Part shown: piece after piece, positions 24,851 through 36,821 of the stretch
How the letters are laid out: each line of letters opens with the position of its first letter
Numbering within the stretch: position 1 is the first letter of the stretch
Source of the DNA: Cryptomeria japonica
Lineage: Eukaryota > Streptophyta > Pinopsida > Cupressales > Cupressaceae
NCBI RefSeq assembly: GCF_030272615.1
Contig: NC_081405.1
Span: 573,098,252-573,162,251, forward strand
Reading direction: 5' to 3'
DNA: 64,000 nt
Notes under the pieces: generated by a model
Database searches by the model: none
Told to the model about the DNA's origin: nothing
The model's input: the letters and a program-made list of their open reading frames with translations, nothing else
Position numbers and translations under genes: made by a program

Positions 24851-26179
24851 TGTTGGCAACAACAATGAAGGAAAACTGAGAGGTGGGGGTGAATTAGTTT
24901 TCACCAGATTAACAAACTTAATCACAAATGCAAATTTGATAAATGGCAACAACAACAAAGATAAGAAGAACAACACACGACACCAATATTTTGACATGGA
25001 AAACCTGGTTAAGGGAAAAACCATGGTGGGAACCTACCCACAATAAGATGATACTTTGCAGTAGTATGTGAATATATTACAATGGGGAATGCACCAGCAT
25101 TCAAGCATACTGCCTAGAGCTTGCAGATCAAGATACAATAACCTAGAAGGATACAACCCTTAGGGAAGGCTCACTACCTTACAAGGAAGTCTCGCTAACT
25201 TACAATATGATCGGACAACAATCTGGAATCAAATCAACTGCAATAACAAAATCTACTAATGCCTGATGATAGTTCTAGTTAAGAACATATGTTTTCTTTG
25301 CAACACCAATCTCTACTCAATACACCACACCAAAATATGAATCCTTTTTTGCACATACATCACTCTCTAATAATGCAAACACAACCTTGATACCTCAAAT
25401 ACATGACTGTAACACCTATTTATACATGGTCAGCTAAACCCTCAACTCATAATTACAAAATTACATCACACAATACAAATAATGACCACCGAACTAATAT
25501 AATGATATTAATGACATAACGTGGACCTAAATCAAATCTCCAAATATGCAACACCACCGAAAATCTTGCCAAGATCAATCGCAACACGCTACACCACTGG
25601 GAATATCGCATAATATGAAGAACATCATTGGTTCAACAAAATCACCAAGAACTCGGACAATGATCAATGAAGATCATCAAGACAAATAGGAAATAATTAG
25701 GAAACACTAGAAATCACGTTAGAATCATCAGTAACAACTGTACCAACACTAATTATCAAATCTTCATCAATCAACATCTGAACTTCAAGAACACTCAAAT
25801 AGTAGCAATTGTCATGAAGAAAGATAAGATGTGGAGCATAAAATCATGAACCATATGAAATTAAGATACACAAGACCATCCCAAACAATATCCCAAAAAA
25901 ATAGCTCAAGATCTGATCACACCGGAATATACCAGAGGAAATACTGAAATCTGCAAAGCATTGATTAAAAAAGCAAACTGCAAACCAGATCATATGATAT
26001 GATCAATTAAGCTTTCTAAATCACCAAAACCAATACAAAAAGATATAATGATACTAGAAATACTCTATACAACAAACCATGATCCCAATAAATCAATCTA
26101 CAGTCACCGAAACAATGAATCACGTGAATATGTGGACATCAATGACAACAACATAGCCTAGCAGCAACAATGTCCAACA
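24851..26179 (-). repeat. 3' LTR of element G
   Basis: 1329 bp, TGTTGGCAAC to GTCCAACA on the plus strand, matching 45794-46679 plus 48060-48538. It carries the shared block AAAAACCATGGTGGGAACC near 25015-25033. Confidence 0.9.
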
Positions 26180-26180
26180 A

Positions 26181-26363
26181 TCTCCCCCTTTGGCATTGAT
26201 GGCAACATATGAATGTTGAAAACAATTAATTCAAAGAAATAAAACATCTCCAACAAACTCATCCTAATATCAAGAAGATAGAACAATTTTTCACATGCTT
26301 TTCTCCCCCTTTGACATCAATTACAAAGATGCTCAAAGAAGAAAACCAAACTTACTCTCCCCT
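26181..26363 (-). other. Multiplied polypurine tracts of G
   Basis: On the minus strand, A/G tracts of the AAAGGGGGAGA type at 26181-26192 (touching the LTR) and 26302-26313, and a shorter one at 26354-26363. This arrangement is typical of Sireviruses. Confidence 0.75.
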
Positions 26364-26606
26364 TAGATAATCAAATCATGATTCTCTTCCCCATAAACAC
26401 ACCGACTACTTCAGAAAAGTAGCATCATCAACTCATCAATCTAGACAAAATGATAAGACTGTGAAGTTCACCGGATTGCTGCAAATCAATGCATCTAGTT
26501 CTCATCAGGAGGGGTAGATACCCCTAAGTTATCTCTCAAATAGACAAATGTATGTGCAGGTAAAGGTAGTAAAAAAATCAGCAATTTGTTCCTTTGTAGA
26601 CACATA

Positions 26607-27374
26607 CTATAGCTTTACTCCCTCTTCACTGAATTTCTCTCTCAAGAAATGATACTTGATTGACACATTTTTAGTCTTTGAATGTTGTACCAAGTTCTTT
26701 GGCATATTAATAGCACTAGAATTGTCACAATATATGACAATAGGATAATCATAGATAACTTTTATATCCTTCAACATGTGATTCATCCAAATTACCTGAG
26801 TGCAGTTACTAGCAACATCAATGTACTCAGCTTCAATAGTAGATAAGGACACTAAATCTTGTTTCTTACTAGTCCATGAAACCAATTTCCTACCCAAAAA
26901 GAAAGCACCATCGAAGGTACTCTTTTGTGTATGAACATCACCAGCCCAATCAGCATTAGTGTAAGCACATAACATGGAATCATCATTCCTCGGATACCAC
27001 AAACCATAATCCACTATTCCTTTCAAGTATATGAATATCCTCTTTACAGTAGTGACATGACTCTCTTTTTGATCATCTTGATATCTAGCAGCCATGCACA
27101 CAACATGCATAATGTCTAGTCTAGTTTGTGTAAGATATAGTAGTCCACCAACCATAGATCTATACAAAGTCTGATTAGCTTTCAGAGATTCATCATTTTT
27201 AGATAATTTTCAGCTAGTCACCACAGGTGTTCCAACCGGTTTGGAGTCATCTAACTCAAACTTCTTTAGCAATTCCTTCACATATTTAGTTTGAGATATA
27301 AAAATACCTTTTCTAGTTTGTGAAATATACAAACCTAAGAAAAAATGCATCTCTCCTATCATAGACATCTCCAC
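26607..27374 (-). pseudogene. Element G RNase H and end of reverse transcriptase
   Basis: The minus-strand frame 27167-26607 has the Copia RNase H signatures YRSMVGGLLYLTQTRLDIM, ADWAGD, LVSWTSKKQDLVSLSTIEAEY and IYCDNSSAIN; here the catalytic Asp residues are kept. Upstream, 27168-27374 is only the last part of the reverse transcriptase (GEMHFFLGL-like and the STPV linker). The polymerase core with the VDD motif is missing because of a deletion that joins this segment to the integrase tail at about 27374/27375, so G cannot make active enzyme. Confidence 0.85.
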
Positions 27375-28400
27375 TGGAAACAATAACATTCGGATTAACA
27401 GTCTCTATCGGATCATAAAAGTATTTCAATTCTTCAGTCTGAATAGGCGTTAGAACAACATGTTGACCATCATCATATCCTTATGCTCTGATCTCTTTTC
27501 CATATTTCTCATCAACCTTTACGTTTGCACTTTCCACCATCTTTCTCAATATCTTATTGTAGCACTGGTAGGCTTTTCTCTTTGTTGAATATCCCAAGAA
27601 AATTCCCTCATCACTTCTTAAATCAAACTTTCCTATATCCTCATCTCTCTTGATATAACACTTGCTACAAAAAATTCTGAAATATCTCATAGTGGGAACA
27701 TGACCAAACCATAGCTCATAAGGAGTCTTACCGGTATCACCTTTTATATGAACTCGGTTGAATGTGTGAACAACATTTCTAACAAATTCTCTCCAATAGA
27801 TCTTCAGAACATTCCCTTCAATCAGCATAGTCCTTGTAACATCCAAGACAATCATGTTATTCCTTTCAACAACTCCATTCTATTGTGGGGTTCTAGGAGT
27901 AGATAATTGTCTTCTAATCCCATGCTTCTCACAAAATGAATCAAACTCACTAGAGAAAATTCTCCTCCTCTGTCAGATCTTAGAAATTTCACCTTCAATC
28001 CTATCTTAGTCTCAACCTTTTCTTTGAATATCTTGAATTTATCTACTGCTTCTGATTTCTCCTTCAAAAAGACAACCCACATCATTCTGGAATAATCATC
28101 AATCAACAACATAAAATATCTGTCACCCTACACAATTCTAACGTTTGTAGGTCCACATAGGTCAGTATACACAAGATCTAGAAATCCATCATAGGTATAC
28201 TGCTTACTCTTGAAATAAATTTTTGTTTTCTTACTCATTTGACATTCCTTCAATACCAGATTAGCAAGATTACCAATTTTAGGAAAATCTCTAACAACTT
28301 GTGTATAACTGACCTTAATCATTGAATCGAAATTAACATGATACATTCTCCTATTCCATAACTAACTCTCATCAATCTGAGCAATCAAACAAATTTTCTC
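27375..28400 (-). pseudogene. Element G integrase
   Basis: Read on the minus strand: the N-terminal zinc region with YHVNF and a CX2-type Cys near 28346-28230, the catalytic core 28112-27852 with IDDYSRMMW (first Asp) and LRSDRGGEF (second Asp), then NGVVERNN with the catalytic Glu near 27870, and the C-terminal domain 27855-27481 with ELWFGHVPTMRYFRIFC and EGIFLGYS. Stops and a frame change break it (for example a TAG before NGVVE). The integrase inserts the cDNA; the three acidic residues are still visible. Confidence 0.85.
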
Positions 28401-28505
28401 ATCAGCATTCGAATGAAATATATTACCTTCAGTCTTAGTTCTTGTTGCAATCTCTATACCAAAGGTATTGAGGATCTTGCATTTTCCATTCTTGAATTAC
28501 AAATC

Positions 28506-29125
28506 CTAACCTTTGTCAACCATCTTCCCAACATTCAAAAGATTATGCTTCAAACCTTCAACATACAAGAAATCATCAGTGCTATGATTACCATAAAAGA
28601 AAATAGAACCTCTACCATGGATCACACAGGCTTTGTCATCTCCAAATATTACTATTCTACCATCATATTTTTCCATATTCACAAATTTGCTTTTATCACC
28701 GATCATATGATGTGAACAACCGCTGTCAATCACCCTTTCATCTTTCTCTTCAACTTTAGCAGCTAGAGCTTTCTCCTCAATAATGCATCTTGTGGAATTA
28801 ATAGGTACTGGTCTATCTTCTTTAATGGTAATAAACACAACTTCATCTCCTGATTATTCATCTGTAACACCTTCATCAACATCGTAATAGCAGTTCTTCT
28901 AATGCTTATACTTCTAGCTAGGCTTTTAAGGCTTATCATATTTTTCATGCTTCTCATATCTATCATTCCTATCATTCTTATCAAATTTATCATGCCTATC
29001 ATATTTAGACATTATCTCTAGGAATCTAGAAGCAAAATGTCCTATCTTATTGTAAGAGAAACATTTTAGAGGCAATTCTCCATCATACTTACTAGCTCCC
29101 TTAGGCAATCTTTAGACAATCAATG
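28506..29125 (-). pseudogene. Element G protease and gag zinc knuckle
   Basis: Frame 28838-28506 holds the Copia protease active site VIDSGCSHHM, with the catalytic Asp intact, and FGDDKA and HNLLNVGKMVDKG further on. Just upstream on the minus strand (about 29060-29000) is a gag zinc knuckle of form CFSYNKIGHFASRF in which the second and last Cys are replaced by Tyr and Phe, so it should no longer bind zinc. Element F cuts the gag at 29125/29126; its upstream part is at 44974-45737. Confidence 0.8.
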
Positions 29126-30337
29126 TGATGAGCTGAAATAATGGCTCTATTTTGATAGATTTTTGTCATAGAATTCCTACTTAGGTCTTGTGTCTAGACA
29201 ATATTTGGGTCAGAACCTAGTTGATGCCTTTTCAAATGTTTCTGGAATTGATTTATCATATACTTAAGGTTGTGATATATTAATTTCTAAATGGTTCATC
29301 TATGCAAATTATCTAAATCAATCTTAAAACGTGGTTTAATTTATGTTATGTTCACATTGGTAGATACACATGTTTTTTGTGTACATTAACACCATGATGC
29401 AGGGTTAGGTGTGAAGAAGGAAAGACTAAGCTGGCAGTTTAAAGGAACATCAAACATTCTGCTACGATGCAGACCCAGTCTAAGAAAAGAAGCATTGAAG
29501 AAGACCATAACCACTTGATCGCTTCCTCAGTAGAGTGGTTTGTGGGACATTCATTATTGTTCTTAGTGGAGCTTAAATCTAGTAAGGAGATTGTGCTATA
29601 TCTTCTCAGCTGTAGGACATATGTTGTTTTGTTCTTCTGCACTAACTTCTTCTTTAGTATAATAAACCTATTCACCTATTCCGTTGGAATGTGGGTTGAT
29701 CAATTAGGAATCTATTATAAGTTTCCTTATAAATAAAAGGTCTCTCTCTCCTCTCAAGAGCAGAACGACCATAGAATTTGTAATACCCAGTTTTCAGACA
29801 TGTATTTTGCAATCAATTTGAAATAAAGAAGTCAATGTTATTTTGAGCTTATCAGTTGCAATCTAAGAATTATGGATATACTCACTCAAGGGGGCCCACT
29901 TGGTAAGTATTCCCTTTATGTTTTTCAATTATTTTCCATCTTGCAATAGTTGTTGTTTTGGCATTTGACTGTTCTTGCAGCCACTAGAAACAATTTATGT
30001 GTTTGTTCTTGCAGCCACAACAGGCAGAGTAGTTCCTATCTGCTGGCCAAAACCTTATCATTTGGTAGCATTTGCTTAAGTTACTTTCACTTGTGAGTTC
30101 TGATTAAGTATTAGTTCATCATGTTTCTACACATTTATTTCAAAGAATTTCCTTTCCCGCAATAGGATAGAATGGTTGCAATATGAACTTAGTACACATA
30201 CCATGCTAGACTATTTCAAGCTTACGTCTCTGGTCAATTAAATAAATGAGCCTTTGCTATAGGAAAGCTAGTTGTTCAGTAAGGATGTCCAATCCCTTAA
30301 TTGAGCCTGTTTTCCATTCCGGTTGTGAGGACCAACA
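29126..30337 (+). repeat. 5' LTR of element F, with TATA box
   Basis: 1212 bp, matching 41107-44973 once the insertion there is removed (about 88 percent by eye over the first 100 bp). TATAAATA at 29728-29735 followed by AAAGGTCTCTCTCTCC is a good promoter and transcription start candidate; the 3' LTR keeps the same motif near 41714. The ORFs on both strands inside look like chance frames. Confidence 0.9.
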
Positions 30338-30341
30338 TTTT

Positions 30342-30359
30342 TAGCGTCGTTGCAGGGGA
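30342..30359 (+). other. Primer binding site of F (tRNA-Asp type)
   Basis: TAGCGTCGTTGCAGGGGA, which differs at three places from TGGCGCCGTTGCCGGGGA, the complement of the plant tRNA-Asp 3' end used by Athila-like Gypsy elements. It lies four bases after the LTR. Confidence 0.75.
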
Positions 30360-30636
30360 TGGTGCCAAACTAAGAACCTGTTGTAACCATTAGTTTTAAG
30401 CTTTCTTAGTTAGCTCTTATAATTCCTTCATTAAATCTATATGCATAGAAGAAGAAGAGATGCATTAGGAAGATTCCTTCCCTCACATTCCACTCGTGAG
30501 ATAAGATCAAATTAAGCACCATAAGTAAATCCTTTTGCATAAACATTTGTTCGAATTAGAAACCAAGTTGTTTTTTATTTATCAGAGGGAGACCTTAACT
30601 TCTTAAACGAACCCCCTAAGAAAAAGCATCTTACTT

Positions 30637-32140
30637 TTGGTTCTTTATCAAGGACTAGTAGCGGAAAATCCTCCACCTCCGCCAACATTTGGGTTTTCTA
30701 TTCCTTACCAACATGATAATGCAAACTTAAAGAATATATCAGCCTCCTCTCTTCCAAAATTTTATGGCTTGGTCACAGAAGATACAAATACCTTTCTATT
30801 TGAATTTGACATCCTCTGTAGAAGCTATGACTATACCACTGATGCCCATAAACTCAAGTTATTCCCTGCTACTCTAAAGAAGCTTCTCTTAGGTGGTTCA
30901 AGTTTAGGTAGAGATGTAATCACTACCTGGGATGAAATGAAGGAAAACTTATTGGAGAAGTACAAACATTATTGTAGGGGAATGTATAGACATGGTGATG
31001 ATATCTTTCGGATGACACAAAAAGAAGATAAGTGTCTAGAGTATTATCTGGAGAGGTTTTTGTTTAGTGTCAAGAAATCCAAGCACAACACCTTGAGTGA
31101 AGAATCTTTGAAGTTGATTTTTCTAAGGGGAATCAATGAGGGCTATATTGACTCATTAGACCTCATGGGAGGTAGAGACATTACTCAAGTTCAATGGGAT
31201 GACATAAGGAAAATCTGTCAAAAATATTCCAGAGCTTCAACCAAGAAAAGAAGACACTATAGGCGTGGCTCTTCAACAACTAAGGCGTCTATAACAGTTT
31301 CAAGGATGGAGATAACTCATCTACTAAAGGACTTTAAATTGGATATTATTGAAAATATGGCTACTCAGTTGGATACACTTCAAGCAAGGAAGAAGCATGA
31401 GGAAATGAAGGCCATGCTCATTGAATTTTGTCCTCATTATCGGTAAAAGAAGAGAGACTGCTAGTGTAAACTCCTCGCTAAAATTGATAGCGAGCAGGCT
31501 CCTCCAGATTTCAAGCTAGTCTATGGAGATGATGAACAACTCTTTTGTGTTGCACAATGAAGGCCCTAGCCTCCAAGACAAGGTATGCTACAAGATCCAT
31601 TATCTTTTTCTAGTCCTTATATGAACTATAATGCACAAAATAATCAGTGGCATCCCCCATATTCCAAAAATTTTGTGAACTATACTCCTTAGTCTTGGAA
31701 TAGCTCTCAAAACCCTTGGCCCAATTATCACATCCCTTCCTTTTAGTGGCAGCAACCACAAGGGAATTTGTCACTACCTCAAGGTAACTAGCAACAATTA
31801 CTGCAATGGAGGGGAGGTTAGCCATGGGAAAAATAGCCATTAGGTTTCATGAAACCACAACAATAGTCCCAACAACTAACTTTAATGCCACTAGCTTCTA
31901 ATGCTACTCCACCCAAGCCAACTCAAATTCCAACACATCTTCTACCAAATCCAAATAATAACCCTCGACAACAACAACAAGTTTATTCAGTTGATCCTAA
32001 TTAGTATCCTGCATATTCTCTTAATATAAGTGATATTCACTTATGGTCAGGAACAACTTTTCCTACCTCATCTCCTCTATTTATAATAGAATTACCTTCT
32101 TAGGAGATTTCTCAAGATACCTCAATCTGAAAATTCAGGC
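30637..32140 (+). pseudogene. Element F gag
   Basis: The open part 30637-31446 (269 codons) contains the plant Gypsy gag core: FLFEFDILCRSYDY, KLKLFPATLK, WDEMKENLLEKY, CLEYYLERF and LKLIFLRGINE. A basic region follows. After the stop at 31446 the same protein continues with a Q/N/P-rich stretch to about 32140, where many CAG-to-TAG type stops occur. Gag forms the particle. The upstream start is uncertain since the frame before 30637 is also partly open. Confidence 0.85.
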
Positions 32141-32339
32141 ACGCCTATTAGAATGCCTCCATCTCCTCAGAGATTATAGGTGGAAGTGTCTAGACAACAG
32201 GATGATATAGCTTTTGATCTTATTGATCAATTAAAACATATATGTGTAAAGATTCTACTGTTTCAAGCTATTAAGAATATTCTCATATATGGAAAAGCTA
32301 TTAAAGAGGCATGTTTAAAAAAACCTGGATGAAAGAAAA

Positions 32340-32763
32340 AGGACCCAAAAACAGTACATGTAGTAGGGCAATTGGCTGATATTATGTTAGGAAATTTCCC
32401 TATATATTCTGACCTAGGTAGTCCTGTTGTAAAGGTAGTTTTTAATGGAACACAAATTAAAAATAGTCATGCAGCAACTCAGTATTACTAGTCTTAGATC
32501 TACCCAATAGTCATGTAGCTTGCTAATAGTTCCACTGTTTGACCTGATGGAATGGTTGAAGATATTGTTGTCACACTAGATTCTTGAGAATATCCTGCTG
32601 ATTTTATGATACTCTCTCCTAAGGCAACATTGGGGGGATATCCAATCATTTTGGGAAGACCTTGGCTTTCTACAGTTGAGACATACATAGGTTGTAGATC
32701 AAGGGATATGACCATTTTAGATGGTATCACTACCAAAAATCTTGAACTTTATTCTCTAGCATA
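32340..32763 (+). pseudogene. Element F aspartic protease region
   Basis: A degenerate frame with YSDLGSPV (protease active site region, D-L-G) near 32410, then PADFMILSPKATLGGYPIILGRPWLSTV near 32600-32680, a typical Gypsy protease C-terminal block. Several stops interrupt it. A linker to the reverse transcriptase follows (32849-33184). Confidence 0.7.
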
Positions 32764-33189
32764 ACCACAACTTGATCAAGAGCAAGTAGTATGACCAGAT
32801 ATAGGAGAAGAAGTAGAGGAATTTAATTATGTTTAGCAACTAATAACATTGACTAGGGAACCGTTCATAGAACTCCAAGAAGATGATAAGGTACTCTTTA
32901 ACATCATAGGAAATCATTGTGGAGCTCAAAAGTCATCTGGTATACCAACAAATCTTTTGCATACTCTTCTCCCATCCACAGGTTCTTTGGATTCTCCTGC
33001 AGCCACATATATATTTCATACCTTATTGCCGCAGGAAATCCAAACCCCTTGTTTATCTAAAGCATCTAATGTTGAGTTAATCACCCAAGTAGAAGTTGCT
33101 TTAGGAAGGAATCTGAATGTCAATAGTCAACTTACAATAGACCAAAGGTTGTCATTAATAGAATTGCTCAAAACCCAAAAATAGGCCTT

Positions 33190-34056
33190 TGCATGGGATT
33201 GTCATGACATGAAGGGATTAAATCATACATTGTATACCCATAGAATTTAAATCAAAGAAGACTATAAACTAGTTAGACAAACCCAATGAATGATTAATCC
33301 TGCATTAAGGGAAATAGTGAAGGAGGAATTACAAAAGTTACTTAATGTAGGATTCATTTACCCTATTTCAGATAGTCAATGGGTATCTCCCTTGGTTATC
33401 GTCCCTAAGAAAGGAGGAAAATTGAGAGTGTGTGAACTATAGGGAGCTCAATACTGATACTAAAAAAAATCATTTCCCACTTCCATTCATTGATCAATTA
33501 TTAGATTTTCTAGCAGACAAGCAATACTTTTCATTTTTGGATGGGTTTAGTGGTTATAATAAAATTAGAATAGCTCTTGAAGACTAGGAAAAGACCACCT
33601 TCACTTGCCCTTGGGGAACATATGCCTATTTAGTCCTTCCTTTTGGTCTATGCAATGCTCCTACAACCTTTCAAAGGGTTGTCCTTAGTATATTCTAAGA
33701 TATTTCACATGATTGTATGCAAATTTACATGGATAACCTCACTGCTTATGGGGCCACTTTTGAGGAAGCATTGCAAAATCTTGCCAAAGTGTTGCAGTGG
33801 TGTGAGGATCATAATTTGTCCCTAAATAGTGAAAAATGCTTCATGATGATGTAGGAAGGAGTAGTGTTGGGGCATCATATTTCTCAATCAGGAATTCAAT
33901 TTGATCTAGCCAAAATTGAAGTAGTACTCAACCTTCCTGCCCCTGCAAAATAAAAGGATGTAAGACATTTTTTAGGCCATGCAGGGTACTATATAATATT
34001 TATCAAGGAATTTAGTAAGATGGAAGGACCTCTATATTCTCTCTTAACACAAAATG
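33190..34056 (+). pseudogene. Element F reverse transcriptase, cut by insertion B3
   Basis: Landmarks in order: NPALREIVKEELQKLL, SQWVSPLVIVPKKGGKLRV, YFSFLDGFSGY, FTCPWGTYAYLVLPFGLCNA, and QIYMDN near 33717-33740. The catalytic motif YMDD reads YMDN, so the second Asp is lost. The frame breaks near 33430 and has several stops. It ends at 34056, where solo LTR B3 is inserted; the same frame resumes at 36304. Confidence 0.88.
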
Positions 34057-36298
34057 TGTTATTGTTGGTATTTTGGTATGGTTTTGTCATTGATGTCAAC
34101 ACCTACTAAACCACTAGCACTTTGGATCTAGCAACATTCACCGGCAAGCAAGTAACTATTGCACAGTTACTGGTATATGGTTCACCGACACTCAAAATTA
34201 TATGGAAGACACTTGGTAATGTCGAAGACATTGTTTGGACATCTTGTCCTGGATTTTTGTTCATTAGTATATTCATATTTGCATATTTGCTTTTACCGGC
34301 AAATAGGTCTAAGGTTACACCGACAAGTTTATCTTTTCCAGATCAGCATGGCACGCTATGGAGATGATTAATTATTGTTGTAAATGTATTAAGCTAACAT
34401 GTTCAATTGGTTATTGCATCGGATATTATATTGTTTGTAAAATGTTTTTATTGTAATATCTTGAAGAGCTGACCTACTAAAATTGGTCTTAGGTTATGGT
34501 ATAAATGTAAGATCTTATTTGTAAGATTGAATGTGGAATGCGAAAAAGAATTGTGTGAAGGTATATGCAAGATTAAGTAGAGCTATACACAAAGACATCA
34601 TTTGAAGGTGAAGCTAGGTTTTTGTGGAAGCATATTAGCATTACACCAATACTGAATCTAGCATATGAAGATGATATTTTGTGCAGTACATTCTTATTGG
34701 ATTTAACCATCCAACTATAGTCAGTGTGATTCCCATTTTGTGATTGAGTAGTGAGCTCTAGGCTGTTGGCCTTTCTGCATTTCTAGACCCCATTTATGTA
34801 CACTTACTATCTGCAGTAGTATCATCTGATTGTGGGTAAGGTTTCCCACCGTGGTTTTTCCCCTTACAGGGTTTCCACGAACAAATATTGGTGTTATGTG
34901 TTGTGGATGACTTTGTGTTTATGTTTCATGCATTAATCTTTACTAGTTTAGCAATTAACTGTTAAAACTGTCTACCAACATACTTAATTGGTTTACTAGT
35001 ATTAAGCATTAAGTTGGTTAAGTTGTTTTTGGTTTGAATTTAGTTGACAACTGATTCACCCCCCCCTCTCAGTTGTCTCCAGGACCTAACAAGGATAACT
35101 AGTGAACAACTAAGAGAGGGGGGGGGGTTGAATCAGTTGTTAATAGATTATAACATTTAATCCACTTAATAACCCTTAAACAGATTAAGTATCGGTAGAG
35201 CAGAAATAGATACCGGTAAACAATATAACTTAACAATTAGATAGATAATCAATGCAAAGCAACCATACCACATAACACCATGATTTGTACGTGGAAAACC
35301 CAGAAAGGGAAAAACCACGGTGGGAAGCCTACCCACAGTTAGATGATACTTCTGCAAAAAGTATGTGATACAATGAGGGGCTTGCACACTATCTAGAGCG
35401 TACTGCTCATTACAAAAGAGCCTTATTGACTATAGAGAGGCTACAACCATCTCAGGATAAATGGACAACAATCCAATAGAGTAAAATGCCATAAATAGCA
35501 TCTACCATGCTTGATTACAGTCCCAGTTAAGCTCAATACCTAAGGCCTTTGATTTCTTCCTTAATCCCAATTCGATCACCTATGATTGACCAAGTCTCCT
35601 TCACATACAATATTGCATTTCAAGACCACAAACACTTATTCCATTCCCATACAACTCATGCCACGATCTACAAAGAGATCTTACATCATTTTATACAAAT
35701 TGTAAGGCCTAAACCTATTAGGTCGGCCACCTAAAAGATATTACAATAAGATCATTACATAGATCCATATTACAAAGATATTGCATGTCGACTTAAGACC
35801 AAAACAACAATAATAAATCCATATAACATCCCGAAACATACCGGTAATGTGTAGAGTAAACGTTAACATGATACCGGTCCATAACCTAGATAGGTACTGG
35901 ACCTATTCTGAGTCCACCATGCCAAAGCAATATCTTCAAGTAGTTGAAGCATGATCAAAGAACATCTTCAACATCCTGAAATCCATGTAGAAACTGCACC
36001 AACACCAATTATGCATCATGTCAAGATTCCTCAGTGAGAGCTCTGCCAGTAAAGCCTTAAACTAGTACCGGTAAGAGTTTACCAGAGTGTATGAAGCATG
36101 TACCACATGTAACCAATCACATTCCATATATCCAAAGATGTCAAAAATGTCCAACAGATAGTCTCTTCCATCGATAACACTAGATCTTCTACTGGTAACC
36201 AAAACCTATTTGCCAGTAACCAACCATAACAACTAGTGTTGACATTAATGACAAAACATCAATGCAACACATAATCAATTCATCCAATAATGCCAAAA
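34057..36298 (-). repeat. Solo LTR B3, minus orientation, itself split by A2
   Basis: Family B LTR: a first piece of six bases (TGTTAT, 34057-34062) and the rest at 35092-36298. Together about 1213 bp, the same length as the 5' LTR of B1. Its right terminal CCAACA has decayed to CCAAAA. A perfect duplication aaatg (34052-34056 and 36299-36303) bounds it, and removing it restores the reading frame of F. There is no internal region. The ORFs 35166-35387 and 35549-35734 lie within it and are not genes. Confidence 0.85.
34063..35091 (+). repeat. Solo LTR A2, plus orientation, nested in B3
   Basis: 1029 bp, TGTTGGTATT to GGACCTAACA, the reverse of LTR A1 at 104-1169. It lies six bases inside the left end of B3. 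The flanks gttat and aggat do not match, and about six bases of B3 seem missing, so a clean duplication is not seen. The common LTR modules occur at about 34848-34880 and 35057-35075. Confidence 0.83.
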
Positions 36299-36303
36299 AA
36301 ATG

Positions 36304-36770
36304 TTGTGTTTGAATGGACGCCAACATGTGAAGAAGCATTTTCTAAACTTAAGGAAGCCTTAACCCAGGCTCCTATGCTTAAGGGACCTGATTGGTCTCT
36401 TCCTTTTCATATTCACACAGATGCATCAGATTTTGCAATTGGAGCAGTTTTAGGGAAAAAGCAAGGAGTTTTGGAGAATGCAATTTACTATATCAGAAAA
36501 AATTTGCAAGGACCTAAGCCTGTCACCAAAAAGGAAATGTTAGTTGTTATCTATGCTCTCTATAAGTTCAGGCACTATATCACTGGTTATCAAATCTTTG
36601 TGTATACTGATCATGCAACCATCAGATACCTTATGAATAAAAGTTCCATTTCAGATAGGTTGGCACAATGGTTGTTGTTAATGTAGGAATTTGACATCAC
36701 TATCATTGACAATCTAGGTAAGGCAAATGTAGTGGAAGACTTTATGTCCAGAATTCAAACATAGGATAGT
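36304..36770 (+). pseudogene. Element F RNase H
   Basis: Continues the reverse transcriptase frame after B3. FEWTPTCEEAFSKLKEAL is the connection; HTDASDFAIGAVLGKK carries the first catalytic Asp; KKEMLVVIYALYKFRHY and YTDHATIRYLM follow in the normal order. A TAG ends the open part at 36686, where the family has a Gln (LLLMQEFD). RNase H removes the RNA strand during cDNA synthesis. Confidence 0.9.
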
Positions 36771-36821
36771 CCTAAAGCCATTGATGATCAGTTTCCAGAT
36801 GAGAATTTATTCTCAATTAAG

